Assembly: GCA_003265685.1 (NCBI GenBank)
Contig: QJOU01000056.1
Span: forward strand, 1-59,848
DNA length: 59,848 nt
Direction: 5' to 3'
Origin: Piscinibacter caeni
GTDB lineage: Bacteria; Pseudomonadota; Gammaproteobacteria; Burkholderiales; Burkholderiaceae_C
Positions within the stretch are counted from its first letter, which is position 1; each line of letters opens with the position of its first letter. Of this stretch, positions 45,463-55,150 are shown one piece after another. Under the pieces are notes generated by a model. That model searched no databases. It worked only from the letters and a program-made list of their open reading frames with translations, and was not told the DNA's origin. The position numbers and the translations under genes were made by a program.

Positions 45463-46584
45463 CTACTTCAGGTCCTCGACCAGCAGCGAGACGATGCGCC
45501 GGCCGGTGTCGCCGGTCTCCGGCGCGCCCTGCGCCGTCAGCACCGAGACCGTGCTGCGCTCGCCGTCCGCCTTCACGGCGATACGGTAGCGTGCCAGCGT
45601 CGACACGTTGTCGCTCTTGCCGAAGCTGAACAGCTTCGAGAAGAAGCCTTCCTCGGCCTTCTGCGGCTTGCTCGGATCGATGTAGCGCACGAAGTACAGA
45701 CCCTGCGCGCGGTCGCGGTCCTCGACGGTGAAGCCGCTGCGGTCCAGCGCGACGCCGACGCGCCGCCAAGCGCGGTCGAAGCCGTCGTCGACCTGCAGCG
45801 CGGCCCCGGGCTGGCCCTGCAGCACGCGCGCACGGGCGCTGACCGGCGCAGGCGCGGCGACGGCGGCCTTGGCCGTCTCCTCCTTGACCCCCAGGCGCAT
45901 CATCAGGCGCGACAGGAACTCCGCCTCCAGCTGCGGATCGGCCGGCCGCGGCTGCCAAACGGTGGTCTCCTTCTGCTGACTGGAGTAGACCTCCTCCATG
46001 CCGCGGTGGGTGACGTAGATCTCGCTGGTGCCGCCGGCGCCGCGCTCGACGCGGGTGCGGAACTTGTCGCGCTCGCTGGTCGAGTAGAGGAAGTCGATCA
46101 TCCGGCCCAGCGCGGCGCGCAGCGGATCCTTGGGCAGCTTGGCCCGGTTCTCGTTCCACTCGGTCTCCATCACGCCGGCGGCCGGGTCGTCCACCACCAG
46201 CGTGAAGCCGCTGTCCTTCCAGAAGGCCTGCAGGCGCGGCCAGAGCTGCTCGGGCGGCGTCGCGGTGACGAGCCAGCGCTCGCCGCCCTGGCGCTCGAGC
46301 CGGACGTCGCCCACCTGCGAGGGCGCCACGTCGCCGTTGCTCTGCACCACCACCGGGGCCGACGCGCCGGCCTGGTAGGCCGCCGCGCTGACGGCCCCGC
46401 CGAACTGCGTGTAGCGCGAGTCGCGCGAGAGCTGGGTCAGGTCCGGCGGCACGTCCAGGGTCGGGCCCTTGGCGGTGGCGCTGCGGTAGTCGACCTTGTC
46501 GCCCGACAACAGGTTCTCGACCGAGGAGCAGGCGCCCAGCGACACGGCGGCGGCGAGCAGGAGCGGGGTGGCAGGACGGGTCAC
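45463..46584 (-). CDS. bamC: Outer membrane protein assembly factor BamC
   Basis: 373 residues from a GTG at 46584, chosen because a lipoprotein signal starts there: the lipobox LGAC is at about residues 18-21, followed by SSVENLLSGDKVDYRSA, the typical BamC N-terminus. Two helix-grip domains follow, separated by an Ala/Pro linker near residue 245. BamC is an accessory lipoprotein of the BAM complex that inserts beta barrels. GGAG lies 10 bases upstream. It sits between dapA and the MBL gene, the usual place in betaproteobacteria; E. coli also has dapA-bamC. Confidence 0.92.
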   Translation of the reverse strand: MTRPATPLLLAAAVSLGACSSVENLLSGDKVDYRSATAKGPTLDVPPDLTQLSRDSRYTQFGGAVSAAAYQAGASAPVVVQSNGDVAPSQVGDVRLERQGGERWLVTATPPEQLWPRLQAFWKDSGFTLVVDDPAAGVMETEWNENRAKLPKDPLRAALGRMIDFLYSTSERDKFRTRVERGAGGTSEIYVTHRGMEEVYSSQQKETTVWQPRPADPQLEAEFLSRLMMRLGVKEETAKAAVAAPAPVSARARVLQGQPGAALQVDDGFDRAWRRVGVALDRSGFTVEDRDRAQGLYFVRYIDPSKPQKAEEGFFSKLFSFGKSDNVSTLARYRIAVKADGERSTVSVLTAQGAPETGDTGRRIVSLLVEDLK

Positions 46585-46655
46585 GAAGGGCGTCTCCGGG
46601 GCGCGCGGGCGGGCCGCGCGTGCAGCAGGTTCGGGGGTGCGGCGCGCGGCGCCGT

Positions 46656-47537
46656 TCACAGCAGGCCGGCGTCGCGCAGCGCGCGCTCGACCTTCTCCTG
46701 GCCGGCGGGCGACAAGGGCACCAGCGGCAGGCGCAGCGCCCCGCCGATCAGGCCGAGTCGCGCCATGGCCCACTTGGTTGGCGCCGGGCTGGATTCGACG
46801 AACAGGCTCTGGTGCAGCGGCAGCAGCTTCATCTGCATCGCCGCGGCCTCGCGCGCCTGGCCGGCGATCGCCGCCTTGCACAGCTCGTGCATTGCACGCG
46901 GCGCGAGGTTGGCCGTCACGCTGACGTTGCCGTGGCCGCCGAGCAGCATCAGCGCGACGGCGGTGCCGTCGTCGCCCGAGTAGATGGCGAAGCCCTTGGG
47001 CGCCTGCCGGATGAGCCACTGGGCGCGTTCGATGTCGCCGGTGGCCTCCTTGATGCCGACGATGCCCGGCACCTGCGCCAGGCGCAGCACGGTCTCGTGC
47101 TGCATGTCCGCCACCGTGCGGCCGGGCACGTTGTAGAGCACCGTCGGAATGTCCACCGCCTCGGCGATGGCCTTGAAGTGGCGGTAGATGCCTTCCTGGC
47201 TGGGCTTGTTGTAGTAGGGCACGACCGACAGCGTGCAGTCGGCGCCGACCTTCTTCGCGTAGCGCGTCAGCTCGATGGCCTCGGCGGTGGAGTTGCCGCC
47301 GGTGCCGGCCATGATCGGCACCCGGCCCTTGGCGTGCTCGACCGCCACGCGGATGATCTCGCAGTGCTCCTCGACCGTGACGGTGGGCGATTCGCCGGTG
47401 GTGCCGACGACGCCGACGCAGTCGGTGCCCTCGGCGACATGCCAGTCGATCAGCTTGCGCAGGCCGTCGTAGTCCACGGAGCCGTCGTCGTGCATCGGGG
47501 TGACGAGCGCGACGATGCTGCCAGCAATGGGTCTCAT
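46656..47537 (-). CDS. dapA: 4-hydroxy-tetrahydrodipicolinate synthase
   Basis: 293 residues. GTTGESPTV is the substrate loop, LYNVPGRT carries the catalytic Tyr, and K163 in [11 protein letters not shown] forms the Schiff base. It condenses pyruvate with aspartate semialdehyde for lysine and diaminopimelate synthesis. These motifs distinguish it from the aldolase paralogue at 19813-20727. AAGGA precedes the ATG at 47537, and a -10 TAAAAT lies 24 bases upstream. Confidence 0.96.
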   Translation of the reverse strand: MRPIAGSIVALVTPMHDDGSVDYDGLRKLIDWHVAEGTDCVGVVGTTGESPTVTVEEHCEIIRVAVEHAKGRVPIMAGTGGNSTAEAIELTRYAKKVGADCTLSVVPYYNKPSQEGIYRHFKAIAEAVDIPTVLYNVPGRTVADMQHETVLRLAQVPGIVGIKEATGDIERAQWLIRQAPKGFAIYSGDDGTAVALMLLGGHGNVSVTANLAPRAMHELCKAAIAGQAREAAAMQMKLLPLHQSLFVESSPAPTKWAMARLGLIGGALRLPLVPLSPAGQEKVERALRDAGLL

Positions 47538-47552
47538 GATGTCGTCCTTCGG

Positions 47553-47567
47553 AATCCGCGGATTTTA
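47553..47567 (-). promoter_or_regulatory. dapA -10 (TAAAAT) with overlapping palindrome
   Basis: On the minus strand TAAAAT occupies 47567-47562, 24 bases before the dapA ATG. It overlaps the 12-base perfect palindrome AATCCGCGGATT (47553-47564), a possible operator. No clear -35. Confidence 0.45.
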
Positions 47568-47595
47568 GCCGGGCGGCCCGGCGCGCCCGGACCGC

Positions 47596-48141
47596 TCAGA
47601 GCGGGTGACGCTGGGGGCCCGCGCCAGGGGCCACGCGCACGGCGGCGATGCGCTGCACGAAGCGCGGCGGTGCATCGAGAAAGCCGTCCTCGTAGGCCAC
47701 GATGCGCAGACCCGCGCAGGCCTGCAGCAGTTCCCCCGGGCGCAGCAGGAAATCCGAGTTGGACGGCTTGCCGACCGTCTCGTTGCCGACCGCGAAGGTC
47801 TCGTAGACCAGCACGCCGCTCGCGGCCACGCTGTCGACGACGGTGGGCAGCAGGGCGCGCCAGAGGTAGTTGGTGACGACCACCGCGTCGAAGCGCCGGC
47901 CGGGCAGCGGCCAGGGGCCGTTCTCGACATCCGCGGTGATCAATTCACCCAGGCCGGCGCTGGCGGCCAGGGCCGCGGCGTCGCGGTCCACGCCGGTGAC
48001 GCTGCAGCCGCGCTGCGCGAACCAGCGCAGGTGGCGGCCCTGGCCGCAGGCCAGGTCGAGCACCGTCGCGCCTGCGGGCACCAGGGTGGACCAGCGCTGC
48101 ACCCAGGGCGAGGGCGCCAGGGTGGCGTGCGGCGCGCTCAC
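47596..48141 (-). CDS. Class I SAM-dependent methyltransferase
   Basis: 181 residues. VLDLACGQGRHLRWFAQRG is SAM motif I and VTGVDRDAAAL the acidic loop that binds the ribose. It resembles the TehB/small-molecule methyltransferase group; target unknown. The start is a GTG at 48141 that overlaps the stop of the preceding 43-codon gene (GTGA), so it is translated from the same message as the MFS transporter. Confidence 0.85.
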   Translation of the reverse strand: MSAPHATLAPSPWVQRWSTLVPAGATVLDLACGQGRHLRWFAQRGCSVTGVDRDAAALAASAGLGELITADVENGPWPLPGRRFDAVVVTNYLWRALLPTVVDSVAASGVLVYETFAVGNETVGKPSNSDFLLRPGELLQACAGLRIVAYEDGFLDAPPRFVQRIAAVRVAPGAGPQRHPL

Positions 48142-48269
48142 TGGAAGCAGGCCCAGAGCTGGTTGGCGAGCGTCAAGGCCATGTCCGGCTTCAGGTAGGC
48201 ACCGAACACCGCCAGCAGCACCAGCGCGGCGACGCCGTAGGCGACGAGGCGGCGCGGCTTCATCGTCAT
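48138..48269 (-). CDS. 43-residue single-span membrane peptide
   Basis: A short gene, 43 codons plus stop. It begins MTMKPRR, has one hydrophobic helix (about residues 8-26: LVAYGVAALVLLAVFGAYL) and ends ANQLWACFQ. The positive N-terminus predicts an N-in topology. Its ATG overlaps the MFS stop by four bases (ATGA) and its TGA overlaps the methyltransferase GTG start, so it is embedded in a fully overlapping gene string; this is the main evidence that it is real. I recall similar short peptides in Burkholderiales next to methyltransferases but cannot name a family. Confidence 0.75.
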   Translation of the reverse strand: MTMKPRRLVAYGVAALVLLAVFGAYLKPDMALTLANQLWACFQ

Positions 48270-49504
48270 GCGGCCGCCGGTGCGAGCGCCGGGCGCTCGA
48301 TCGCGCGTTCCCTGACCGGCAGGTTCACGAGCGCCGCGAAGACGCCCAGCGCCACCGCGATCCACCACACCACGTCGTAGCTGCCGGTCGAGTCGTACAG
48401 CTTGCCGCCCAGCCACACGCCGAGGAAACTGCCGACCTGGTGGCTCAGGAACACGAAGCCGCCCAGCATGGAGAGGTACTGCACGCCGAAGATCTGCGCG
48501 ATCACCGCGTTGGTGGGCGGCACGGTCGAGAGCCACAGCACGCCCATCACGGCGGAGAACACGTAGACGCTCGCCGGCGTCAGCGGCGCCCACAGAAAGG
48601 CGACGATGGCCACCGAGCGCAGCAGGTAGATCGTCGAGAGGATGTAGCGCTTCGGGTAGCGCGCCCCGAGCGAGCCCGCGGCGTAGGTGCCGATCACGTT
48701 GAACAGGCCGATCAGCGCCAGCGCGGTGGTGGCGACGTTCGGCGTCAGGCCGTGGTCCTTCAGGTAGCTCGGCATGTGCACGCCGATGAACACGACCTGG
48801 AAGCCGCACACGAAGTACCCCGCCATCAGCAGCTGGAAGCTGCGGTAGCCGAAGGCCTCGCGCAGCGCGGCGCCAATGCTCTGCTGGTGGCCGGCGGTCG
48901 TGGCAGCCTTTGCCGGCTCCTTCAGGCCGAAGGCCAGCGGCACGATCGCCAGCGCCAGCGCGCCCAGCAGGAACAGCGCCGACTGCCAGCCGACGCCGCC
49001 GATCAGCCAGTTCTCCACCGGCACCATCAGGAACTGGCCGAAGGAGCCGGCCGCCGCGGCCACGCCCATCGCCCAGCTGCGTTTCTCGGCCGCCACGTTG
49101 CGCCCGATCACGCCGTACACGACGGCGTAGGTGGTGCCGGACTGCGCCATGCCCAGCAGCAGGCCCGCGCTGCCGGTGAAGGCCAGGCCCGAGGTCGAGA
49201 CGGCCATCAGCACCAGGCCGAGCGCGTACAGCAGGCTGCCGGCCACCAGCACCTTGAAGGCGCCGAAGCGATCGGCCAGCGCGCCCGCGAACGGACCGGC
49301 CGCGCCCCAGGCGAGGTTCTGCACCGCGATCGCGAAGGCGAAGGTCTCGCGGCTCCAGCCGCGGTCCATCGTGATCGGCTGCAGCCACAGGCCGAAGCCG
49401 TGGCGGATGCCCATCGACAGCGTGACGATCATGGCGCCGCACAGCAGCACCTGGGTCATCGAGAGGCGGGCGGGTGTGGCGGGCGTGGCTGCGGCGGACG
49501 GCAT
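48266..49504 (-). CDS. MFS transporter
   Basis: 412 residues and 12 predicted membrane helices. The loop 2-3 motif of the major facilitator family is visible as GALADRFGAFKVLVAG, and the second half carries the related LGARYPKRYIL. IRHGFGLWLQPITMDRGWSRE near the N-terminus resembles the oxalate/formate and monocarboxylate-type carriers. Substrate unknown. It heads the overlapping set of transporter, small peptide and methyltransferase, and starts 9 bases after the desaturase stop. Confidence 0.92.
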   Translation of the reverse strand: MPSAAATPATPARLSMTQVLLCGAMIVTLSMGIRHGFGLWLQPITMDRGWSRETFAFAIAVQNLAWGAAGPFAGALADRFGAFKVLVAGSLLYALGLVLMAVSTSGLAFTGSAGLLLGMAQSGTTYAVVYGVIGRNVAAEKRSWAMGVAAAAGSFGQFLMVPVENWLIGGVGWQSALFLLGALALAIVPLAFGLKEPAKAATTAGHQQSIGAALREAFGYRSFQLLMAGYFVCGFQVVFIGVHMPSYLKDHGLTPNVATTALALIGLFNVIGTYAAGSLGARYPKRYILSTIYLLRSVAIVAFLWAPLTPASVYVFSAVMGVLWLSTVPPTNAVIAQIFGVQYLSMLGGFVFLSHQVGSFLGVWLGGKLYDSTGSYDVVWWIAVALGVFAALVNLPVRERAIERPALAPAAA

Positions 49505-49513
49505 CCGCGCACT

Positions 49514-50311
49514 CTAGCGGATGGCTGCCGTTGCTGCCGGCAGCCGCGCGCCGCCGCGGCTGGCGGGGCCGTAGGCCGTCTCGTTGACGTCGCGCCAGGC
49601 GAGCATCGCCCCGAGCTGGCGGTCCGCCGGCGCATCGAAGCCGCAGTCGCCCTGGGCGTCGCGCGGATTGCGGAAGCTGCCGAACAGCAGATCCCACCAG
49701 GGAAGGTCGCCGTAGTTGGACGCGTGCACGCCGCGCCGGTGATGCTCGCAGTGCGCCTCGGGCCGCTGGATCAGGTAGCCGAGCCAGACCGGCGTGTGCA
49801 CGTTCCAGTGCTGGAACAGCCCGTGGAAGGCCGCCACCACGCCGGTCAGCGCGGCAGCGAGCGGATCCAGCCCGAGCACGATCACCGTGACGAACAGCTG
49901 CAGCAGCACCTGCACCACCATCTCGAGCGGATGGAACAGCGCCGCGCCGGCGATGTCCACCCGTTGCGGGCTGTGGTGCAGCTGGTGCGTGGCGCGCCAC
50001 AGCCAGGGAATGGCGTGCGCGCCGCGGTGCCAGGCGTAGCTCAGGCCGGAGAGCACGAACCAGCCGGCCATCGTGCCGCCGGCCACCCCCAGGATCCGCC
50101 CGTCGAACCAGCGATGGGCGGCCATCCACTCGAGCGGCAGCAGCAGGGGAACCACGGCGCCGACCGTGCCGATCAGCAGCAGGAAGGCCAGCCCCAGCCA
50201 GCGCCAGCCGCGGCGCGGCGGGAAGCGGCGCGCCGGCCAGCGGGCCTCGACGGCCAGCATCACGAGCCAGGTCAACGGAATGGCGAGGCCAACGAGGTCG
50301 ACGGTATCCAT
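49514..50311 (-). CDS. Sterol desaturase/fatty acid hydroxylase family protein
   Basis: 265 residues, integral membrane. The di-iron histidine clusters are present: HRGAHAIPWLWRATHQLHHS (HxxxH and HxxHH types) and HCEHHRRGVH. Members hydroxylate or desaturate lipids; the substrate cannot be read from sequence. TTTTTGGAGAG precedes the ATG at 50311 at a good distance; an upstream ATG at 50362 lies inside an operator and is rejected. It is divergent from a TetR gene, whose product probably controls it. Confidence 0.9.
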   Translation of the reverse strand: MDTVDLVGLAIPLTWLVMLAVEARWPARRFPPRRGWRWLGLAFLLLIGTVGAVVPLLLPLEWMAAHRWFDGRILGVAGGTMAGWFVLSGLSYAWHRGAHAIPWLWRATHQLHHSPQRVDIAGAALFHPLEMVVQVLLQLFVTVIVLGLDPLAAALTGVVAAFHGLFQHWNVHTPVWLGYLIQRPEAHCEHHRRGVHASNYGDLPWWDLLFGSFRNPRDAQGDCGFDAPADRQLGAMLAWRDVNETAYGPASRGGARLPAATAAIR

Positions 50312-50341
50312 GGCGGTGCTCTCCAAAAACGGAAGGTGGAT

Positions 50342-50360
50342 GGACTTACGCTGTAAGTCC
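50342..50360. promoter_or_regulatory. TetR operator 1
   Basis: GGACTTAC, GCT, GTAAGTCC: a perfect inverted repeat with 8-base arms and a 3-base centre. It lies just downstream of the predicted transcription start of the desaturase gene. The core CTTACGCTGTAAG is repeated at operator 2, 33 bases away centre to centre. Confidence 0.8.
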
Positions 50361-50368
50361 ATGGCTGG

Positions 50369-50397
50369 ATGCTAGTTCTTACGCTGTAAGATCGCAA
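50369..50397 (-). promoter_or_regulatory. Promoter of the desaturase gene
   Basis: On the minus strand TTGCGA (50397-50392), a 17-base spacer and TAGCAT (50374-50369) give a good sigma-70 promoter. Operator 2 fills the spacer, and operator 1 follows the predicted start site. Confidence 0.65.
50377..50391. promoter_or_regulatory. TetR operator 2
   Basis: TCTTAC, GCT, GTAAGA: inverted repeat with 6-base arms around the same core as operator 1. It overlaps the spacer of the minus-strand desaturase promoter and the TAAGAT -10-like hexamer (50387-50392) of the plus-strand tetR gene, so one bound repressor could block both. Confidence 0.8.
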
Positions 50398-50400
50398 GCC

Positions 50401-51069
50401 ATGAAAGCCACGAAATCCCTGAAGAAGGCTCCGACCCGGCCGGTCGCCCCGCGCGAGCCGCTCAGCCGCGAACGCATCCTGGCGGCGGCGCTGGCGGTCA
50501 TCGACGACGAGACCCTGGCCGGCTTCAGCACTCGCAAGCTGGCGGCGCGCCTGGGTTGCGAGGCGATGAGCATCTACCACCACTTCCCGAGCAAGCAGCA
50601 CCTGCTGGACGCGCTGGTGGAACGGGCGATCGGCAGCGTCGAGGTGCCCGAGCCGGGCCCCGATCTCGATGCGCGGCTGCGCCGTTGCGTGGCCTCGTAC
50701 CGCGCGATGGCGCGCCGCTATCCGACGCTGTTTCCGCTGGTCGCCCTGCACCGGCTCAACATGCCAGTTGGCGTGCGCTTCATCGAGTCCGTCCTGCGGC
50801 TGGTGCGCGCGGCCGCGGCGGACGACGAGAGTGCCGCGCGCCGGTTCCGCGCCCTGGGCTACTACCTGATCGGCGCCGGGCTGGAGGAGACCGCCGGCTA
50901 CGCACGCGGTCCCTCGGCCGCCGAGCCGGTGGACGAGGGCTACGTCGCGACGCATTGCCCGACACTGGTGGCCGCCGCGCCTTATTTCCAGCAGCGCCAT
51001 TGGGACGTGACCTTCGAGTACGGCCTGGACCGCCTGCTGGCGGGCATGGCTGCCGGCGCAGACTCCTAG
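50401..51069 (+). CDS. TetR family regulator
   Basis: 222 residues. A basic leader of about 20 residues (MKATKSLKKAPTRP) precedes the helix-turn-helix domain, seen in REPLSRERILAAALAVID and KLAARLGCEAMSIYHHFPSK. The C-terminal domain is of the helical ligand-binding type. It probably represses itself and the divergent desaturase through the two palindromes in the 89-base gap. The -10-like TAAGAT ends 8 bases before the ATG and there is no ribosome binding site, so the message may be leaderless. Confidence 0.93.
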   Translation: MKATKSLKKAPTRPVAPREPLSRERILAAALAVIDDETLAGFSTRKLAARLGCEAMSIYHHFPSKQHLLDALVERAIGSVEVPEPGPDLDARLRRCVASYRAMARRYPTLFPLVALHRLNMPVGVRFIESVLRLVRAAAADDESAARRFRALGYYLIGAGLEETAGYARGPSAAEPVDEGYVATHCPTLVAAAPYFQQRHWDVTFEYGLDRLLAGMAAGADS

Positions 51070-51072
51070 AAT
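51067..51072 (+). promoter_or_regulatory. -10-like hexamer TAGAAT before parE
   Basis: Ends 8 bases before the parE ATG, with only CGCGCGCC between and no ribosome binding site. It directly follows the tetR stop codon. Confidence 0.45.
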
Positions 51073-51080
51073 CGCGCGCC

Positions 51081-53051
<1,971 letters not shown>

Positions 53052-53068
53052 ACGCGGTCACGGCCCGC

Positions 53069-53560
53069 GTGCGGCCGACGCTGCTCTCCGACCTCGACTT
53101 CGTGCTCTCGGTCGAGCGCGACAGCGCCAACCTGCCGTTCATCACGCCCTGGGAGCGCCCCCAGCACGAGGGCGCGGTGCGCTTCCCGGACTTCCGCCAC
53201 TTCGTCGTCGAGGCCGGTGCCGCGTTCGAGCCCTGCGGCTTCGTGATCCTGCAGGGCTGCCGCAACCCGAACCGCTCGGTCGAACTCAAGCGCCTGGTGC
53301 TGCAGCCCGCGGTGCAGGGCCAGGGCGTCGGGCGTGCCTGCGTGCGGATGCTCGCGCGCATCGCCTTCCGCGACCTCGGCGCGCACCGCTTCTGGCTCGA
53401 CGTGCGTGCACGCAACGTGCGCGCGCACGCGCTCTACGAGAGCGAGGGTTTCGTCGAGGAAGGCCGGCTGCGCGAGGCGGTGCGCACCGCGGAGGGCTAC
53501 GACACGCTGATCGTGATGTCGCTGCTGGACCGCGAGCACGCCGCGCTGCCGGCCGGCTGA
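53069..53560 (+). CDS. GNAT family N-acetyltransferase
   Basis: 163 residues from a GTG at 53069. Acetyl-CoA motif A is LVLQPAVQGQGVGRACV, followed by HRFWLDVRARNVRAHALYESEGF. The domain begins right at the start codon (RPTLLSDLDFVLSVE). No ribosome binding site is close to this GTG; a CTG at 53048 with GAGGTGG before it would overlap the parE end, so translation coupled to parE is possible. Substrate unknown. Confidence 0.85.
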   Translation: MRPTLLSDLDFVLSVERDSANLPFITPWERPQHEGAVRFPDFRHFVVEAGAAFEPCGFVILQGCRNPNRSVELKRLVLQPAVQGQGVGRACVRMLARIAFRDLGAHRFWLDVRARNVRAHALYESEGFVEEGRLREAVRTAEGYDTLIVMSLLDREHAALPAG

Positions 53561-53583
53561 AATCACCCCGCGGGCTGCGCCCG

Positions 53584-55038
53584 TCAGCGCGACCGGGGCA
53601 GCCAGCGGCTGCTGACCAAGGCGCCGTCGGCCAGGCGCGCGGCCAGCCGATCGCAGGCGGCCCGGAACTCGGCGCGCAGTCGATCGCCGCCGTCCGACGT
53701 CCACGCGCTCAGCGCCAGCGTTTCGCCGGCATCCTCCAACGCCCTCGCGTCGGCCTCGTCGGCCGGTCCCGGGGCGGCGCCGGCACGGAACTTCTGCAGC
53801 CGCACGCCGACGCGCATCTGCACCTGGGGGTCGTCCACCGGTTCGCTCGTGCCGGCGCTGACGACGCGGAACTCGATCGTCGTGACCTGCAGCTGCCACA
53901 CGGCGGCGAATCCGTCCTCGGCCAGGGCCGCGCGCGCCGAGGCCGTGTCGGGCGTGCCGGTCTCGGCTTCGTCGACCGCGACCATCAGGACGCTGCTGCC
54001 GTCGGCTGCGCCTGCCGCGTCGACGGGGGCGATGCGGGTTGCCAGCGACTCGAGCAGCATCCGGTGCGCGAACGTGCCGGTATCCGTCGACGGCAGGCCG
54101 GCGCGCCGCACGGCCTCCAGCCGCGCGCGCGCCGCGCGGGCCTGCGCGTCGGAGAGTTCCTGCACGGTTCCCCGCACGGCGCCGGCCAGGCTGCCTGCCG
54201 CCTGGGTGACGAGCGCCGCCAGGCCGAACGACAGGCCGGCCGGCGGCGACAAGGTGCCGATACCTTCACCCGCGCCGAGCAGTTCCTTGGTCACCTCACC
54301 CGTGCCGGCCACGGCCCCCTTGTCGGCCGAGCCCGGTGGCGGCGGAACGGACACCCTGGGCACGGCGCGGGGCGTGAGCAGCGCAACGACCGGCGCCGGC
54401 GTTTCCGGGCGCCAGCGCGAGGCTGCCGGCCGGACCCGCGCCGCCAGCTGCTGCGCCAGGGCCTGCGCCAGCCCCGGGCTCGGCTGGTCGAGGAACTGGT
54501 CCGACAGCCAGGGATCGGTGCTCAGCACCCGCAGATAGTCGCGCAGCTCGCCGCCCGCGCGCCGCTTCAGCACCACGATGCCGCGGTCGAGCAGCGTGAC
54601 CCGCTCGATCTCGTCCAGCGCGATGCGCTGCTGCACGCGGTAGCTCACGCTGAAACTCCCGGAGCGCGCAATCACCAGCGCATCGCGGGTGAGCACGGCG
54701 GTGCTGGTCTCCTCGCCGAAGAGCATGCCGAACGTGCCGCGCCACATGTCCCCCGCCAGGTTCGGCTGCCACCAGCCTTCGTGCCGGGACCAGTGCGCCG
54801 CGGCGACCCAGAGGAACTCGGACTGCGACACGCCGAGCGTGCGCGACAGCTCGGCCGGCAAGCGCGGATCGCCCTTGATCGGCACGGACGAGCAAGCCGC
54901 GAGCCCCAGGCCTGCCAGTCCCAGCAGCAGGGTCACGAGAACGCGCCGGCCCAGCCCAAGGGCATGGCCACCCCAACGGAAGATCGTACGGCTCGTGATC
55001 GCTGCTCCCTGAGACGGCGGGCTGGGGGATTCGAGCAT
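53584..55038 (-). CDS. Unrecognised large lipoprotein
   Basis: 484 residues. The lipobox LAAC is at about residues 46-49, preceded by a hydrophobic stretch and a basic region, giving an unusually long signal peptide with about 30 extra residues at the front; no later start codon is available in frame. The mature protein has two parts, residues about 50-180 and 320-470, joined by an Ala/Pro-rich linker with a small hydrophobic patch ([18 protein letters not shown]). The C-terminal part looks like an alpha/beta domain. I recognise no family. It lies alone on the minus strand between parE-GNAT and parC. Confidence 0.8.
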   Translation of the reverse strand: MLESPSPPSQGAAITSRTIFRWGGHALGLGRRVLVTLLLGLAGLGLAACSSVPIKGDPRLPAELSRTLGVSQSEFLWVAAAHWSRHEGWWQPNLAGDMWRGTFGMLFGEETSTAVLTRDALVIARSGSFSVSYRVQQRIALDEIERVTLLDRGIVVLKRRAGGELRDYLRVLSTDPWLSDQFLDQPSPGLAQALAQQLAARVRPAASRWRPETPAPVVALLTPRAVPRVSVPPPPGSADKGAVAGTGEVTKELLGAGEGIGTLSPPAGLSFGLAALVTQAAGSLAGAVRGTVQELSDAQARAARARLEAVRRAGLPSTDTGTFAHRMLLESLATRIAPVDAAGAADGSSVLMVAVDEAETGTPDTASARAALAEDGFAAVWQLQVTTIEFRVVSAGTSEPVDDPQVQMRVGVRLQKFRAGAAPGPADEADARALEDAGETLALSAWTSDGGDRLRAEFRAACDRLAARLADGALVSSRWLPRSR

Positions 55039-55150
55039 GGGCCGGCGGCGCTCCGATTGCGATCGCTCAAGGCGGCCCGGAGGGTGGTGCGGCGCCGGGG
55101 CGCCTGCCCGCATGGGTCAAAATGGCAGGTTTCCCGTTTCACGCCGCGCC

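Noticed and set aside
47596-49504. A minus-strand frame joining the methyltransferase or 43-codon gene to upstream codons as a longer fusion
   Set aside because: The longer translation across the MFS gene is an Arg/Pro-rich out-of-frame shadow. The overlapping ATGA and GTGA junctions define the true starts.
50312-50362. An upstream ATG that would lengthen the desaturase by 17 residues
   Set aside because: The extra codons are made of operator 1 and lie at or before the predicted transcription start. The ATG at 50311 has a good ribosome binding site.
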